Positions 34,920 through 44,068 of a stretch of 64,000 bases of DNA are shown one piece after another. Every line of letters starts with the position of its first letter. Positions within the stretch are counted from its first letter, which is position 1. The stretch spans positions 124,001 to 188,000 of the forward strand of contig NZ_BMCH01000005.1 in the NCBI RefSeq assembly GCF_014635085.1, in the 5' to 3' direction. The position numbers were made by a program, and so were the translations under genes. Below the pieces are notes generated by a model. That model was not told the DNA's origin. It was given only the letters and a program-made list of their open reading frames with translations, and did no database searches. The DNA comes from Asaia siamensis (GTDB lineage Bacteria > Pseudomonadota > Alphaproteobacteria > Acetobacterales > Acetobacteraceae).

Positions 34920-34934
34920 TGAGAATCACTCTCT
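34920..34934. promoter_or_regulatory. Fur-box-like sequence upstream of bfr
   Basis: TGAGAATCACTCTCT matches 13 of 15 positions of the Fur consensus TGAGAATCATTCTCA. It lies in AT-rich gene-free DNA between the bfr start and the helicase terminator; the only gene reading away from it nearby is bfr (137 bp away), so direct or indirect iron control of bfr is the simplest reading. Confidence 0.55.
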
Positions 34935-35015
34935 TTATTTCTACAGAGTCAATAAACGAAGTTGATTTTCAGTCGCAACAACGAAGCATATTCTGGAATA
35001 TCTTTTCGCAACGAA

Positions 35016-35041
35016 AAACGCCCCGCAAAAGCGGGGCGTTT
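35016..35041 (-). terminator. Intrinsic terminator of the DEAD-box helicase gene
   Basis: An 11-bp perfect stem (AAACGCCCCGC 35016-35026, GCGGGGCGTTT 35031-35041) with an AAAA loop (TTTT on the minus strand) lies 70 bp past the helicase stop and is followed on the minus strand by TTTTTC. Confidence 0.9.
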
Positions 35042-35110
35042 CAGGGGCAGTGCCCCGGTACCGGCATTTTCAGATGCGTCATCGCCTCTCGGCGACGGCG
35101 CATGGGTCAA

Positions 35111-36958
35111 TCAGTAGCGCTTGCGCGAGGATCCTTTGCCGTTGCCGACACCGCTACTCTTGCGGAAGGCCGGACGATCGCCGCTGCGATCCCCACCGCG
35201 CTCTCCGCCACGGTCGCCCCCGCGATCTCCGCCTCTGTCGCCGCCACGATCGCCACCGCGGAAGCCGCCCTTGCCACGAGGGGCGAATCCACCCTCACGC
35301 GGGCGGCGCGGGCCGCGCGGCGGGGCAGACGGGCCGGTCGGAGCCGAAGCCGGCTCGATCTTGGCTTCGTCAGCATCGGCGCCGGCAACGCAGGAGCGGA
35401 AACGCTCGGCGCTGTCGGGCGCGATTTCGAACAGGGTATGGTCCGTATCGATATGAATCGCACCGATCTCGCTCTTGGTCACACCGCCAAGACGGCAGAT
35501 CAGCGGCACCAGCCATTTCGGATCGGCACGCTCGGTGCGGCCAATCGCCAGGCTGAACCACTCACCACCCATGCGGTCGACACGGCCCGTGAATTCACGC
35601 GGTGCGCGATCGTCACGCATACCGCGTGCGGGAGCCTCGACGCTGACGGGGCGGATATTCTCGACGCTCGGCAGGCGGCTCTTGTAGAGGCGTACCAGAG
35701 CGGTTGCGAGCTGATGCGAGTCATGGGCATCGGCAAGCTGTGAAGCGAGCGCATCTTCATTGGCCTGAGACGGCGCGAAGAGCGTCTGGTCTTCCATCAG
35801 ACGCTTTGCGTCCTGCTCGAGAATCGCGTCTGCCGACGGCACGCCTTCCCATTCCGCATTGCTGATCTTGGCGAAGGAGAGCAGACGCTCTGCCTTGCGG
35901 CGCTGGCTCAGCGGCACCATGATCACGCAGGTGCCCTTGCGGCCTGCACGACCCGTGCGGCCCGAACGGTGCAGCAGGGTTGCCGCCTCGCTGGGCATAT
36001 TGGCGTGAATGACGAGTGACAGCGCCGGAATATCGATGCCGCGTGCCGCCACGTCGGTGGCCACGCACACACGGGCTACGCCAGAGCGCAGGGCTTCGAT
36101 CGCGCGCGAACGCTCGTTCTGGCCCATTTCGCCCGAGATCGCGACCGAGGCAAACCCGCGCTCGACCAGCGCTGCCTGCACCTGCGCGACCATGGCGCGG
36201 GTGTTGCAGAACAGCATGGCCGTCGGGCTCTCGTAATAACGCAGAACGTTGACGACGCCGCGACCGATGTCATTTGGCGCTGTCAGCACGCATTTATACG
36301 TGATGTCGTCATGCTGCTTGGAGGTCGAGACGGTGTTGATCCGCTCGGCGTTCTTCTGGAAACGACGCGCCAGATTGGCGATTTCCTTGGCGATGGTCGC
36401 CGAGAAGAGCAGCGTGCGGCGCTCGACCGGTGCGGCATCGAGAAGCTGCTCCAGCTCATCGCGGAAGCCCAGATCGAGCATTTCGTCGGCTTCGTCCAGC
36501 ACGACCACGCGCAGATCGGACAGGTTCAGGGCACCGCGCGACAGATGATCGCACAGGCGTCCCGGCGTGCCGACCACGATATGGGCGCCATTCGACAGGT
36601 TGCGAGCCTCGCGACGGGCATCCGTGCCGCCAATGCAGCTGACGATGCGCGCGCCAGTCTCGGCATAAAGCCACTGAAGTTCGGTCTGCACCTGCAGGGC
36701 CAGTTCGCGCGTCGGCGCAACGACCAGAGCCATCGGGCTGTTGGCGGGGGGAAGGCGCTCGCTGCCCTCGGGGATGAGGGTAGGGGCAAAGGCAAGTCCG
36801 AAAGCAACTGTCTTGCCGGATCCTGTCTGGGCGGAAACGAGCAGATCCCGTGTTTCGAGGCCCGGCTGCAGTACGGCTTCCTGCACGGCGGTCGGCGTTT
36901 CATATCCGCGTGCCGCCAGAGCGCGACTGAGAGACGGGACGGTATCGGGAAAAGGCAT
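35111..36958 (-). CDS. DEAD-box RNA helicase with RGG tail
   Basis: 615 residues. Helicase core motifs in order: Q motif (GYETPTAVQ), motif I AQTGSGKT, Ia PTRELALQ, II VLDEADEM, III SATIAKE, V ATDVAARGID, VI HRSGRTGRAGRKG. A DbpA-type RNA-binding domain follows (about 455-535: RMGGEWFSLAIGR, IGAIHIDTDHTLFEI), then a low-complexity tail with (GGDR) repeats and a basic end. The layout is that of DeaD/CsdA, which acts in ribosome assembly and cold-shock RNA unwinding. The first ATG of the frame at 36958 gives the expected N-terminus. It stands alone, with about 255 gene-free bp upstream. Confidence 0.93.
   Translation of the reverse strand: MPFPDTVPSLSRALAARGYETPTAVQEAVLQPGLETRDLLVSAQTGSGKTVAFGLAFAPTLIPEGSERLPPANSPMALVVAPTRELALQVQTELQWLYAETGARIVSCIGGTDARREARNLSNGAHIVVGTPGRLCDHLSRGALNLSDLRVVVLDEADEMLDLGFRDELEQLLDAAPVERRTLLFSATIAKEIANLARRFQKNAERINTVSTSKQHDDITYKCVLTAPNDIGRGVVNVLRYYESPTAMLFCNTRAMVAQVQAALVERGFASVAISGEMGQNERSRAIEALRSGVARVCVATDVAARGIDIPALSLVIHANMPSEAATLLHRSGRTGRAGRKGTCVIMVPLSQRRKAERLLSFAKISNAEWEGVPSADAILEQDAKRLMEDQTLFAPSQANEDALASQLADAHDSHQLATALVRLYKSRLPSVENIRPVSVEAPARGMRDDRAPREFTGRVDRMGGEWFSLAIGRTERADPKWLVPLICRLGGVTKSEIGAIHIDTDHTLFEIAPDSAERFRSCVAGADADEAKIEPASAPTGPSAPPRGPRRPREGGFAPRGKGGFRGGDRGGDRGGDRGGDRGGERGGDRSGDRPAFRKSSGVGNGKGSSRKRY
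35174..35262 (-). repeat. Tandem 12-bp repeats encoding RGG/GGDR tail
   Basis: Within the helicase gene, about six to seven imperfect 12-bp units encode GGDR/GGER tetrapeptides. Glycine-arginine tracts of this type bind RNA and tend to vary in copy number by slippage. Confidence 0.8.
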
Positions 36959-37213
36959 GCGGTTCGGACTCGATCAGGATCTTGCGAAGAGAGAACGCCG
37001 TTACAGGACTGCGCTGTGTCGAGCGTGGCTCGCGGCGTAAGGAAGGCGGTCAATAGAGAATATGCGGGCTTAAATCTAGGATTAAACGGCAGCGAGGCTG
37101 AAAACGCTTCTCTTCGAGATGTGACCCGATACTCACCCAATATATGGGAAAGCGCGCGCGATTTGAAGCGACTGCCTTCATGGCAAGTCTAAAATTCGGG
37201 TAAGACGCCGGGC
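36959..37213. other. Gene-free spacer between helicase and FUSC genes
   Basis: This 255-bp divergent spacer contains no supported gene or strong hairpin; it must hold both promoters. A moderately AT-rich segment near 37060-37200 is the likeliest promoter area. Confidence 0.4.
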
Positions 37214-39376
37214 ATGATCGCCGATTTCCTTGCCCGTCAGAACGACGCGCTTGCGCGCCTGCGGGGTCGCTCATGGCCTTTCAAATGGCTTTACGCCCCC
37301 AGCGGGAATGCGTTCGAGTTTGCCCTGCGCAACACGATCGCCTCGCTTGTTGCTCTGGGCATCGCCTTCTGGATGGAGCTGGGCGAGCCGCAATGGGCGG
37401 CCATGACAGTCTGGATCACGGCACAGGGCTCGCGTGGCGAGAGCCTCTCCAAGGGAAGATGGCGTCTGGTCGGCACGCTGCTCGGCATGATCGGCGCTGT
37501 GGCGCTGGTTTCGGCCTTTCCGCAGGCTCCCTGGCTGTTCATCCCGGCGCTCGCTCTCTGGGCAGGTATCTGCACGGGGCTTGCGACGCTTCTGCAGAAT
37601 TTTCGTGCCTATGCCTTCGTTCTGGCGGCCTATACCTGCGCCATCATCGCCACGGGTGCGCTCAGCGCCCCGGACCATGTGTTCGAAATCGCCATGGCGC
37701 GTGGCACCTATATCTTTCTGGGTGTGGTCTGCGAGATGGTGGCGGGCCTCGTCTTCTCCGCATCCCTCGCGGTCAAGGCGCGTCGCACCATGCGTGGCTG
37801 GCTGACAGAGGGTATCGGTGCCGCTTCTCTTGTGATCAGCGACGTGCTCGATGGTGCTGCGCCGCCTGAAAAAGCCATCCGCGCGGTGTTCAGTCGCACG
37901 CTCAAGCTCAATGAGCAGCTCGAATTCACGGTGGTCGAGGTGGGGCGAAGCGACCATGCGATAGCCTGCGCCTATGCCACGATCGGCATTCTCTCGAAAA
38001 TCGTCTCGCGTGGCCTGGGCATGCAGGCGCGTCTTTCGACAACGCTCGTCGTTTCGGAAAAAGCCCGCTCTGCCCTGCACGAGGTGGCAGGGTTCATCAA
38101 GGAGATCGCACAGCGTCTCGATAATGCGGATAGCGTTGTCGCTCTCAGGCAGGATCTGGCGGCCCTTCAGCTACGCTATGATGCTCTCTATCGGCAGGCA
38201 GATACTACTCCTGAAGGGGGCGGCAGTTTTGCCCCTGACGACCGGATCATCCTGCATGGGTTGCGTCTCATTCTGGAAGAATACGAGACGCTTCTGATCT
38301 ATTTTCAGGCCCGTCCGGCCGAGGCCACTGCGCCATCGCGTTTCAGGCTGCGCCGCGTGATGCATTTCCACGCGGCTTTTCATAATGCGATGCGTTCGGC
38401 CACGGCGATCTGTCTGGCAGGCCTGGTCTGGGAGGTGACGGCATGGCCGCAGGGGGCCTCCTTCATCTCCTTCGTCGCAGTGGTTGTCGGGCGGTTTGCC
38501 ACGACCGACAACACGGTTCTGGTCAGCAACCGCTTCTTTTACGGTGCCTGCCTGGCCGCTCTGGCGTCGATCCTGCCTGTATTCTTCCTGATTCCGACCG
38601 GGTCCGGCTTCGAGGCGCTGATTGTGGCTATAGCGCCGCTGATGTTCATCGGGGGGCTTGCCGCACGCAATCCGGCAACGGCTACGGCTGCGGGCGCCTA
38701 TAATACCTTTCTGCCAGCGTTGATCGGCCTCGATAATCACAGCCGCATGGATGAACTCACCTGGTTCAATTCCACGATTGCCCTGCTTCTCGGGCTTGGG
38801 GCAGGGGTGCTCGTCTTCCGCTGTATTCTGCCCTTCAATATTCATCAGGTCTGCATTCTGCTCAGGCGGCGTGCCCTGCATGGCTTGCAGCGAATCTGCG
38901 CCCCCGGGCGCCGCTTGCCAGCGGAAAACCGCTGGATCGGCCTGATCACGCAGGGCATGGAAAGGGTTATCCGCTATGCGGGCGCCAGTCTGACACCGTT
39001 CATGGAGCTCAATCTCCACGGACTGCTTTCAGTTATGACATTGGGGCGCAATCTCCTGTTTCTGCGCCGCTTCGCCTTGCGTCCGGGCCTGCCCGCCGGT
39101 TTGTCGGCCATACTGGCCAGCTTCTTCAAGGGGCTTGGGCCGCATCTCCTGCGCAGCCCGACGATGGAAGAGGCAGCCTTTGCCGCAAGGCTCGAGACGG
39201 CCATTGCGACCCTTCGCGACAAGGCTGGTGCCGCCGATGTCGCAGAACATCCTGCTTATTCGGAAGCGCTGGGCAGCCTGATGGTCGTGCAGCACGAATG
39301 GGCAAGCAATCAGTCCTGGCTGGATGACAGACATTTCCGTCACGCCCTGCAACAGGCGCGCCTCCAGCAAGGCTGA
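37214..39376 (+). CDS. FUSC family (aromatic acid/fusaric acid) efflux protein
   Basis: 720 residues. Two groups of about six membrane spans (residues about 35-190 and 390-540) alternate with cytosolic helical regions, the layout of FUSC/AaeB/YccS proteins. N-terminal segment ALRNTIASLVALGIAFWMELGEPQWAAMTVWI is the most typical part. Relatives export aromatic carboxylic acids or fusaric acid, normally with a periplasmic HlyD partner and a small DUF1656 protein; neither is adjacent here, so it is probably a stand-alone YccS/YhfK-like member. Regulation not visible. Confidence 0.85.
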   Translation: MIADFLARQNDALARLRGRSWPFKWLYAPSGNAFEFALRNTIASLVALGIAFWMELGEPQWAAMTVWITAQGSRGESLSKGRWRLVGTLLGMIGAVALVSAFPQAPWLFIPALALWAGICTGLATLLQNFRAYAFVLAAYTCAIIATGALSAPDHVFEIAMARGTYIFLGVVCEMVAGLVFSASLAVKARRTMRGWLTEGIGAASLVISDVLDGAAPPEKAIRAVFSRTLKLNEQLEFTVVEVGRSDHAIACAYATIGILSKIVSRGLGMQARLSTTLVVSEKARSALHEVAGFIKEIAQRLDNADSVVALRQDLAALQLRYDALYRQADTTPEGGGSFAPDDRIILHGLRLILEEYETLLIYFQARPAEATAPSRFRLRRVMHFHAAFHNAMRSATAICLAGLVWEVTAWPQGASFISFVAVVVGRFATTDNTVLVSNRFFYGACLAALASILPVFFLIPTGSGFEALIVAIAPLMFIGGLAARNPATATAAGAYNTFLPALIGLDNHSRMDELTWFNSTIALLLGLGAGVLVFRCILPFNIHQVCILLRRRALHGLQRICAPGRRLPAENRWIGLITQGMERVIRYAGASLTPFMELNLHGLLSVMTLGRNLLFLRRFALRPGLPAGLSAILASFFKGLGPHLLRSPTMEEAAFAARLETAIATLRDKAGAADVAEHPAYSEALGSLMVVQHEWASNQSWLDDRHFRHALQQARLQQG

Positions 39377-39518
39377 AATGTGCTGGGCGTAACGCTATCA
39401 TCACAGCCATATGATAGAAAAATAACGAATAAACGTTCCGATTCGACGTTTTCCTGAGAATATAAATTCCGGCGCTGCCCGTGAGGCAGCCGGATTTCAC
39501 AGGAATGGTGACCGCGTC

Positions 39519-40478
39519 ATGAAGATCGGATTTGTTTCTGACAGTCTCGGAACTCTCTCTTTTGACCAGATGCTCGACCAGGCAGCCGCGCTTGGGGTTG
39601 GGGGCGTTGAAATCAATGCGGGGGGCTGGTCACGGGCGCCCCATCTCGACCTGTCCCGGCTCAGGCAGAGCCCTGCCGCCCGCCGGGATTTTCTTCATGC
39701 TTTCGAAAGCCGCGGGCTTGAGGTCATTGCACTCAATGTGAACGGCAATCCGCTGCATCCCGTCGATCGCAGGCAGAGTGAAGAGCTGCATGAGACCGTC
39801 AGACTGGCTGGCGATCTGGGCATCACCAGAATCTGCACCATGTCGGGCCTCCCCGAGGGACAGGAGGGTGATCGCCTGCCCAACTGGGTGATCAGTTCCT
39901 GGCCGCCTGAGGGGCAGATCGCCAAGGAGTGGCAGTTCAGGGAGAGGCTTCTGCCGTATTGGGAGAAGCTGCTCGCCATGGCTTCGCAATGCGGCGTGAC
40001 GCAGTTCGCGCTTGAGCTGCATGGGGGGCAATGGGCCTATAACGTTCCGAATTTTCTGCGTCTGCGCGAGGCGCTTGGCCCGATGATCGGCGCCAATCTC
40101 GATCCATCGCACATGTTCTGGATGGGCGCAGACCCGATCGCTGCAATCGACGGGCTTGGTGAGGCGATCTTTCATGTTCATGCGAAGGATGCCGGGTTCA
40201 ACGAGGCGCGGCGCGGCGTAACTTCAAATCTCGAAAACGGACCACTGGGCCACCCTGCCGACCGGGCCTGGTCATATCTCACGCTCGGCTATGGCCATGA
40301 TGCGCTCTGGTGGCGGCAATTCTGCTACCGACTGCGCATGGTTGGTTATGATGGATGGCTTTCCATCGAACACGAAGATCCACTTCTCGACCCGGTCGAG
40401 GGTTTAAGCAAATCCGTCGCTTTGCTTCGTGAGGTCATGCCCGTCGCTCTTGGCGGTTTCAATCAGGCTGAGTGCTGA
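39519..40478 (+). CDS. Sugar phosphate isomerase/epimerase family TIM-barrel protein
   Basis: 319 residues of the xylose-isomerase-like TIM-barrel (AP endonuclease family 2) superfamily. Visible barrel strands: MKIGFVSDSLG, GVGGVEINAGG, GLEVIALNVNGNP, ITRICTMSGLPEG, FALELHGGQWAYN, IGANLDPSHMFWMGADP (metal-binding His/Asp region), IFHVHAKDAG and WLSIEHEDP. These residues fit a divalent-metal sugar epimerase or isomerase; the substrate is unknown, and an inositol or glucose-derived metabolite is a guess from related families. An imperfect hairpin lies just before the start. Monocistronic. Confidence 0.82.
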   Translation: MKIGFVSDSLGTLSFDQMLDQAAALGVGGVEINAGGWSRAPHLDLSRLRQSPAARRDFLHAFESRGLEVIALNVNGNPLHPVDRRQSEELHETVRLAGDLGITRICTMSGLPEGQEGDRLPNWVISSWPPEGQIAKEWQFRERLLPYWEKLLAMASQCGVTQFALELHGGQWAYNVPNFLRLREALGPMIGANLDPSHMFWMGADPIAAIDGLGEAIFHVHAKDAGFNEARRGVTSNLENGPLGHPADRAWSYLTLGYGHDALWWRQFCYRLRMVGYDGWLSIEHEDPLLDPVEGLSKSVALLREVMPVALGGFNQAEC

Positions 40479-40491
40479 CCGGTTTCCGACG

Positions 40492-40518
40492 CGAGCGGGT
40501 GGAGATGCCACCCGCTCG
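40492..40518. terminator. Hairpin between convergent TIM-barrel and methyltransferase genes
   Basis: Perfect 11-bp stem CGAGCGGGTGG (40492-40502) with CCACCCGCTCG (40508-40518) and a 5-base loop, 14 bp after the plus-strand stop. The T-run is weak; probable bidirectional terminator. Confidence 0.65.
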
Positions 40519-40577
40519 GTTGATCCCGGACACAGCAGAGTAGACGGGTCAGGCGCTGCGAAAGGTCCCTTTTGCGG

Positions 40578-41225
40578 TCAGGCGGCCAGCTTCTTGCGGG
40601 CAATGACGGCGTGCACCGTGTCGTTCCATGCCGTCAAATCCTCAGGCGGTACGACCTCACCGGTGTCGATATCGCCAAGGCCTGCGCGATCAAGCAGAAG
40701 CGTGATCAGCCGCGTGCGGTCAGCGGCATCGAGTGCCTGCCAGAGTGCAACCGCTTTCTGCGGAATGAAATTATCGGAGAAGGTGATGATGATGGGCGCG
40801 CCGGGGCGAAGAAGGCGGTTGAGTTCCTCCAGCACGGCCAGCGGATCGGTGAGATAGGCAAAGCCGTCGCACAGGCAGATGGCATCGAGCGAGTCATCGG
40901 GAAGGTCGATCTGCGGCGTTTCGTTCAGATCCTGCTCGATACGTTGTGTCAGCGCCGTATTGCTGTCGAGAGCGGCCTTGTTCACGTCAAGACCGATCAC
41001 GGATTCATGGCTGGCTTCCGGCGGAATATGGCTGAGTGCACCCGCCATGAGGTCGAGAATGAGCCCGGAGGCAGGCAGCGTGGTCTGGTAAAGCGCGGTC
41101 ACGGCTGTGCGGGCACCGACATCCATCTGGCTCGAGTCGCTTCTGCCAGCGTAGAACAGACGATCGGGGTCGCTATTGGCGCGGGTAAAGGCCGCAGAAT
41201 GCAGCCCCGAAGGAGTTTCAGCCAT
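40578..41225 (-). CDS. Class I SAM-dependent methyltransferase
   Basis: 215 residues from ATG 41225, which has AGGA upstream; an extension to 41291 is unsupported. Rossmann methyltransferase core: LILDLMAGALSHIP (motif I, degenerate), SVIGLDVNKAALDSN (acidic loop), DLPDDSLDAICLCDGFAYLTDP and LEELNRLLRPGAPIIITFSDN. It is of the Methyltransf_11/UbiE-like type acting on a small molecule or protein; the substrate is not evident. The N-terminal YAGRSDSSQMDVGA is typical of a group of uncharacterised proteobacterial members. Confidence 0.8.
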   Translation of the reverse strand: MAETPSGLHSAAFTRANSDPDRLFYAGRSDSSQMDVGARTAVTALYQTTLPASGLILDLMAGALSHIPPEASHESVIGLDVNKAALDSNTALTQRIEQDLNETPQIDLPDDSLDAICLCDGFAYLTDPLAVLEELNRLLRPGAPIIITFSDNFIPQKAVALWQALDAADRTRLITLLLDRAGLGDIDTGEVVPPEDLTAWNDTVHAVIARKKLAA

Positions 41226-41303
41226 TGATGGTGTCCTGTCCGTCTCAACGAGGGGTGAGGGAGGGATGCAACCGCCTCGCCTCGTCGTCAAGTCAGGCGA
41301 GGA

Positions 41304-41930
41304 TCAGAGCGCAGCCCCGTGCCACTCGAAAGGCCCGTTGGAAATGCCGGCAACGCGGGCATGAGTATCCGCCGGAATGGCCTGCTGACGCAGAAGCGGC
41401 AGCAGAATCTCGCTTACATTCCGGTAAGGCGCCCGGTGGCTGGGGGCGGTCAGGATGACGTCGTACAGGCCAAGCTTGCGGTAATCATTCAGGCGAAGCG
41501 CGATTTCCTGGGGTGTGCCGATCAGGGCCGAGGCGGCAATCTGCGATGGCAGTCCTTCTGCGATCAGTGTTTCTGCGTCGTCCCAGGCTTCTTCCGTGTT
41601 TTCGCTGAGAACAATATCGAGAGCGACAACGGAACGGGGCGGATGATCGGCGATCTGCGACGGAAGGCAATGTTCGTAAAGCGCCATGGTCTCGGCGACA
41701 CTGCCATCGGGGCGCAGGCGCTCGATCCCGGCATCGCTCCTGCACAGAAGGTTGTGACGCGTGGCACCAAGGCGCAGCCAGTCGAGGTCAGCCTGATCGA
41801 TGAGCAGGTTCGACCCGGGCGGGATCTGTGACAGGCAGGCTTCGATTTCCTCTCGACCCATACCCAGACACGACCAGATCAGACGCAGATGGCGTGAAGC
41901 GGCGGGGGTGTCATAGGGCGCAATGAACAT
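41304..41930 (-). CDS. Short luciferase-like (LLM) protein, possibly truncated
   Basis: 208 residues. ATG 41930 has AGGAA 9 bases upstream. The C-terminal part resembles the end of flavin-dependent luciferase-like monooxygenases (LSENTEEAWDDAETLI, SALIGTPQEIALRLNDYRKLGLYDVILTAP, ILLPLLRQQAIP), where the IGTPQEI segment follows the last barrel strands. The N-terminal two-thirds of a normal 330-440-residue enzyme, including the flavin-binding strands, is absent, so it is either a degraded remnant with a fresh start or a small independent protein. It is divergent from dapF. Family assignment is tentative. Confidence 0.5.
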   Translation of the reverse strand: MFIAPYDTPAASRHLRLIWSCLGMGREEIEACLSQIPPGSNLLIDQADLDWLRLGATRHNLLCRSDAGIERLRPDGSVAETMALYEHCLPSQIADHPPRSVVALDIVLSENTEEAWDDAETLIAEGLPSQIAASALIGTPQEIALRLNDYRKLGLYDVILTAPSHRAPYRNVSEILLPLLRQQAIPADTHARVAGISNGPFEWHGAAL

Positions 41931-42040
41931 GGATCTCGAATTCCTGCGTCTTCTCGATAGACGCATCGGCATGAAATTTTACGGGAGAAAACCGGAGGTT
42001 TCCCGTGCCGCAGAGGCGCGGACCCTCTATAACAACGGGC

Positions 42041-42826
42041 ATGATGATCCGGTTCCATAAGATGCAGGGCCTCGGTAATGACTTCGTCATCATCGACAGG
42101 CGCCACGGGCCTTTCGAGGCAACATTACATACTATGTCGCAGATCTGTGACAGGCGCTTTGGCGTTGGCTGCGATCAGCTCGTGTTGCTCGATCCCCCCG
42201 ATCTCGAGGGCGCCGATGTGAAGGTGCGGTTTTTCAATCCTGACGGGTCCGAGGCCGGCGCCTGCGGCAATGCCTCACGCTGTGTGGCAGCCCTGGTCGG
42301 TGGCGCACCGGTGCTTCAGACCCGTGCCGGTCTGCTGCCGAGTTTCGTGACGGCAGAGGGCGAGATCGGTGTCGATATGGGGCGCCCCGTGCTCGACTGG
42401 CAGAATGTGCCGCTGGCACGGGAGATGGAAACACTCGAGCTGCCTCTGCCCGGCGGCCCGGCGGCCTGTTCCATGGGCAACCCCCATGCGACGTTCTTCG
42501 ACGGTGTGGAGCGCGCCGGGCGCGATGGCGCCGCCCTTGAGCGTGATCCGCTTTTTCCCGAGCGGGCCAATATCGGTTGTGTCGATATCCTGTCGCGTAA
42601 TGCTATCACACTACGCGTCTGGGAACGTGGCGCCGGGCTGACCCTCGCCTGCGGGTCCGGGGCCTGTGCGGCAGTCGTCAATGGCGTGCGTCGCGGTTTG
42701 CTCGACCGGCAGTGCAAGGTGACCATGGATGGCGGCAGCCTGCATATCCATTGGCGGGAGGCAGATGATCATGTGCTGATGATCGGCCCCGCCACCCATG
42801 TTTTCGAAGGCCAGTTCCCCGTATGA
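42041..42826 (+). CDS. dapF: Diaminopimelate epimerase
   Basis: 261 residues from ATG 42041 (the next codon, 42044, is also ATG); a frame extension to 42005 is outside the family. PLP-independent racemase that converts LL- to meso-diaminopimelate for lysine and peptidoglycan. Catalytic cysteines are seen in GACGNASRC (about residue 70) and [12 protein letters not shown] (about 207); [12 protein letters not shown] at the start and the N-P-H-A motif [10 protein letters not shown] are conserved. Overlaps mtaB by 4 bp, the usual alphaproteobacterial dapF-mtaB-ftsY order. Confidence 0.95.
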   Translation: MMIRFHKMQGLGNDFVIIDRRHGPFEATLHTMSQICDRRFGVGCDQLVLLDPPDLEGADVKVRFFNPDGSEAGACGNASRCVAALVGGAPVLQTRAGLLPSFVTAEGEIGVDMGRPVLDWQNVPLAREMETLELPLPGGPAACSMGNPHATFFDGVERAGRDGAALERDPLFPERANIGCVDILSRNAITLRVWERGAGLTLACGSGACAAVVNGVRRGLLDRQCKVTMDGGSLHIHWREADDHVLMIGPATHVFEGQFPV

Positions 42827-44067
42827 GCGGTGCGGAGCTTCTGACCTTCGGCTGTCGTCTCAACCTGCATGAAAGCGAACGCATGCAGGCCCTGACCGGA
42901 CATCTGGACGATGTAGTGGTGGTCAATACCTGCGCCGTCACGACAAGTGCGGAGCGCCAGGCGCGTCAGGCTATCAGACGCGCGCATCGTGAAGACCCCT
43001 CGCGTCGTATCGTCGTGACAGGCTGCGCTGCCCAGATTGCGCCGCAGAACTGGCGCAGCCTGCCGGGTGTGGCTCAGGTAATGGGCAATGCCGAAAAGCT
43101 CGATGCGGCCAGCTGGTCGGAGCACGCCCTCAAACAGGAAAGCAGGGTTGCCGATATTCTCTCGGCCCCGCCTGCGCCGGCATCGCCCGTTGCCGAGACC
43201 GGTGGCCATGTGCGGGCCCTGCTTCAGGTGCAGCAGGGCTGCGATCATCGCTGCACTTTCTGCATTATTCCCTATGGGCGCGGGGCGTCGCGCTCGGTGC
43301 CGGTTGCGGATGTTATCGCTCGTGCGCGCCAGCTCGTCGCGGCAGGACATCATGAGATCGTCCTGACAGGGGTGGATATCGCTTCGTGGGGGCGCGACCT
43401 TGATGGCACACCCGCACTGGGCACGCTTTGTCGCGCTGTGCTTGAGGCCGTACCCGATCTGCCACGCCTGCGCCTGTCCTCTCTCGATCCGGCTTCCGTC
43501 GATCGTGATCTGTGGTTCCTTCTGGCTGAAGAGCCGCGCTTTCTGCCTCATCTGCATCTGTCGCTGCAGGCAGCAAGTGACATGGTGCTCAAGCGCATGA
43601 AGCGGCGGCATTCTGTACGCGATGCGGCCGCTCTGATCGAAAAAGCCCGGGTGTTGCGCCCTGATATCGCGATCGGGGCCGATCTGATTGCCGGTTTCCC
43701 TACCGAGACCGAGGCGCAGGCGCAGGAGACGCTCGATTTCGTCACGCGTTACAAACTGCCTTACCTGCATGTCTTTCCCTATAGTGAACGCCCTGGTACG
43801 CCAGCCGCGCGCATGCCGAGCGTTCCAAACGCGCAGCGTCAGGCGCGGGCTGCGGCCCTGCGTGAGGCGGGAGAGGCCAATCGCCTTGCTTACTGGCAGG
43901 GCATGGTCGGGCGTGATCTCGATGTTCTGATGGAAGGTGCAGAGCGTGGGCACTCGGCCCATTTCGTGCCGGTGCGCCTCTCAAAAGGGCGGGCCGAACG
44001 TGGCACGCGTCTTGCGCTGAGGGCCCATACCCTTGACGAAGCCGGGCTGGTAGCAGAGATCAACTGA
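42823..44067 (+). CDS. mtaB: tRNA t6A37 methylthiotransferase MtaB
   Basis: 414 residues; radical-SAM enzyme that adds a methylthio group to t6A37 of tRNA. N-terminal MTTase domain with cysteines in [15 protein letters not shown] and VTGCAAQI for the auxiliary cluster, radical-SAM motif CDHRCTFC (about residue 137), and a C-terminal TRAM-like region. The opening is short for the family but complete. Its ATGA overlap with dapF and 1-bp gap to ftsY show a tightly coupled operon. Confidence 0.93.
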   Translation: MSGAELLTFGCRLNLHESERMQALTGHLDDVVVVNTCAVTTSAERQARQAIRRAHREDPSRRIVVTGCAAQIAPQNWRSLPGVAQVMGNAEKLDAASWSEHALKQESRVADILSAPPAPASPVAETGGHVRALLQVQQGCDHRCTFCIIPYGRGASRSVPVADVIARARQLVAAGHHEIVLTGVDIASWGRDLDGTPALGTLCRAVLEAVPDLPRLRLSSLDPASVDRDLWFLLAEEPRFLPHLHLSLQAASDMVLKRMKRRHSVRDAAALIEKARVLRPDIAIGADLIAGFPTETEAQAQETLDFVTRYKLPYLHVFPYSERPGTPAARMPSVPNAQRQARAAALREAGEANRLAYWQGMVGRDLDVLMEGAERGHSAHFVPVRLSKGRAERGTRLALRAHTLDEAGLVAEIN

Positions 44068-44068
44068 C

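Noticed and set aside
34985-35015. Similarity of TTTTCGCAACGA here and near 45187.
   Set aside because: A short shared string in AT-rich spacers; no extended repeat or symmetry.
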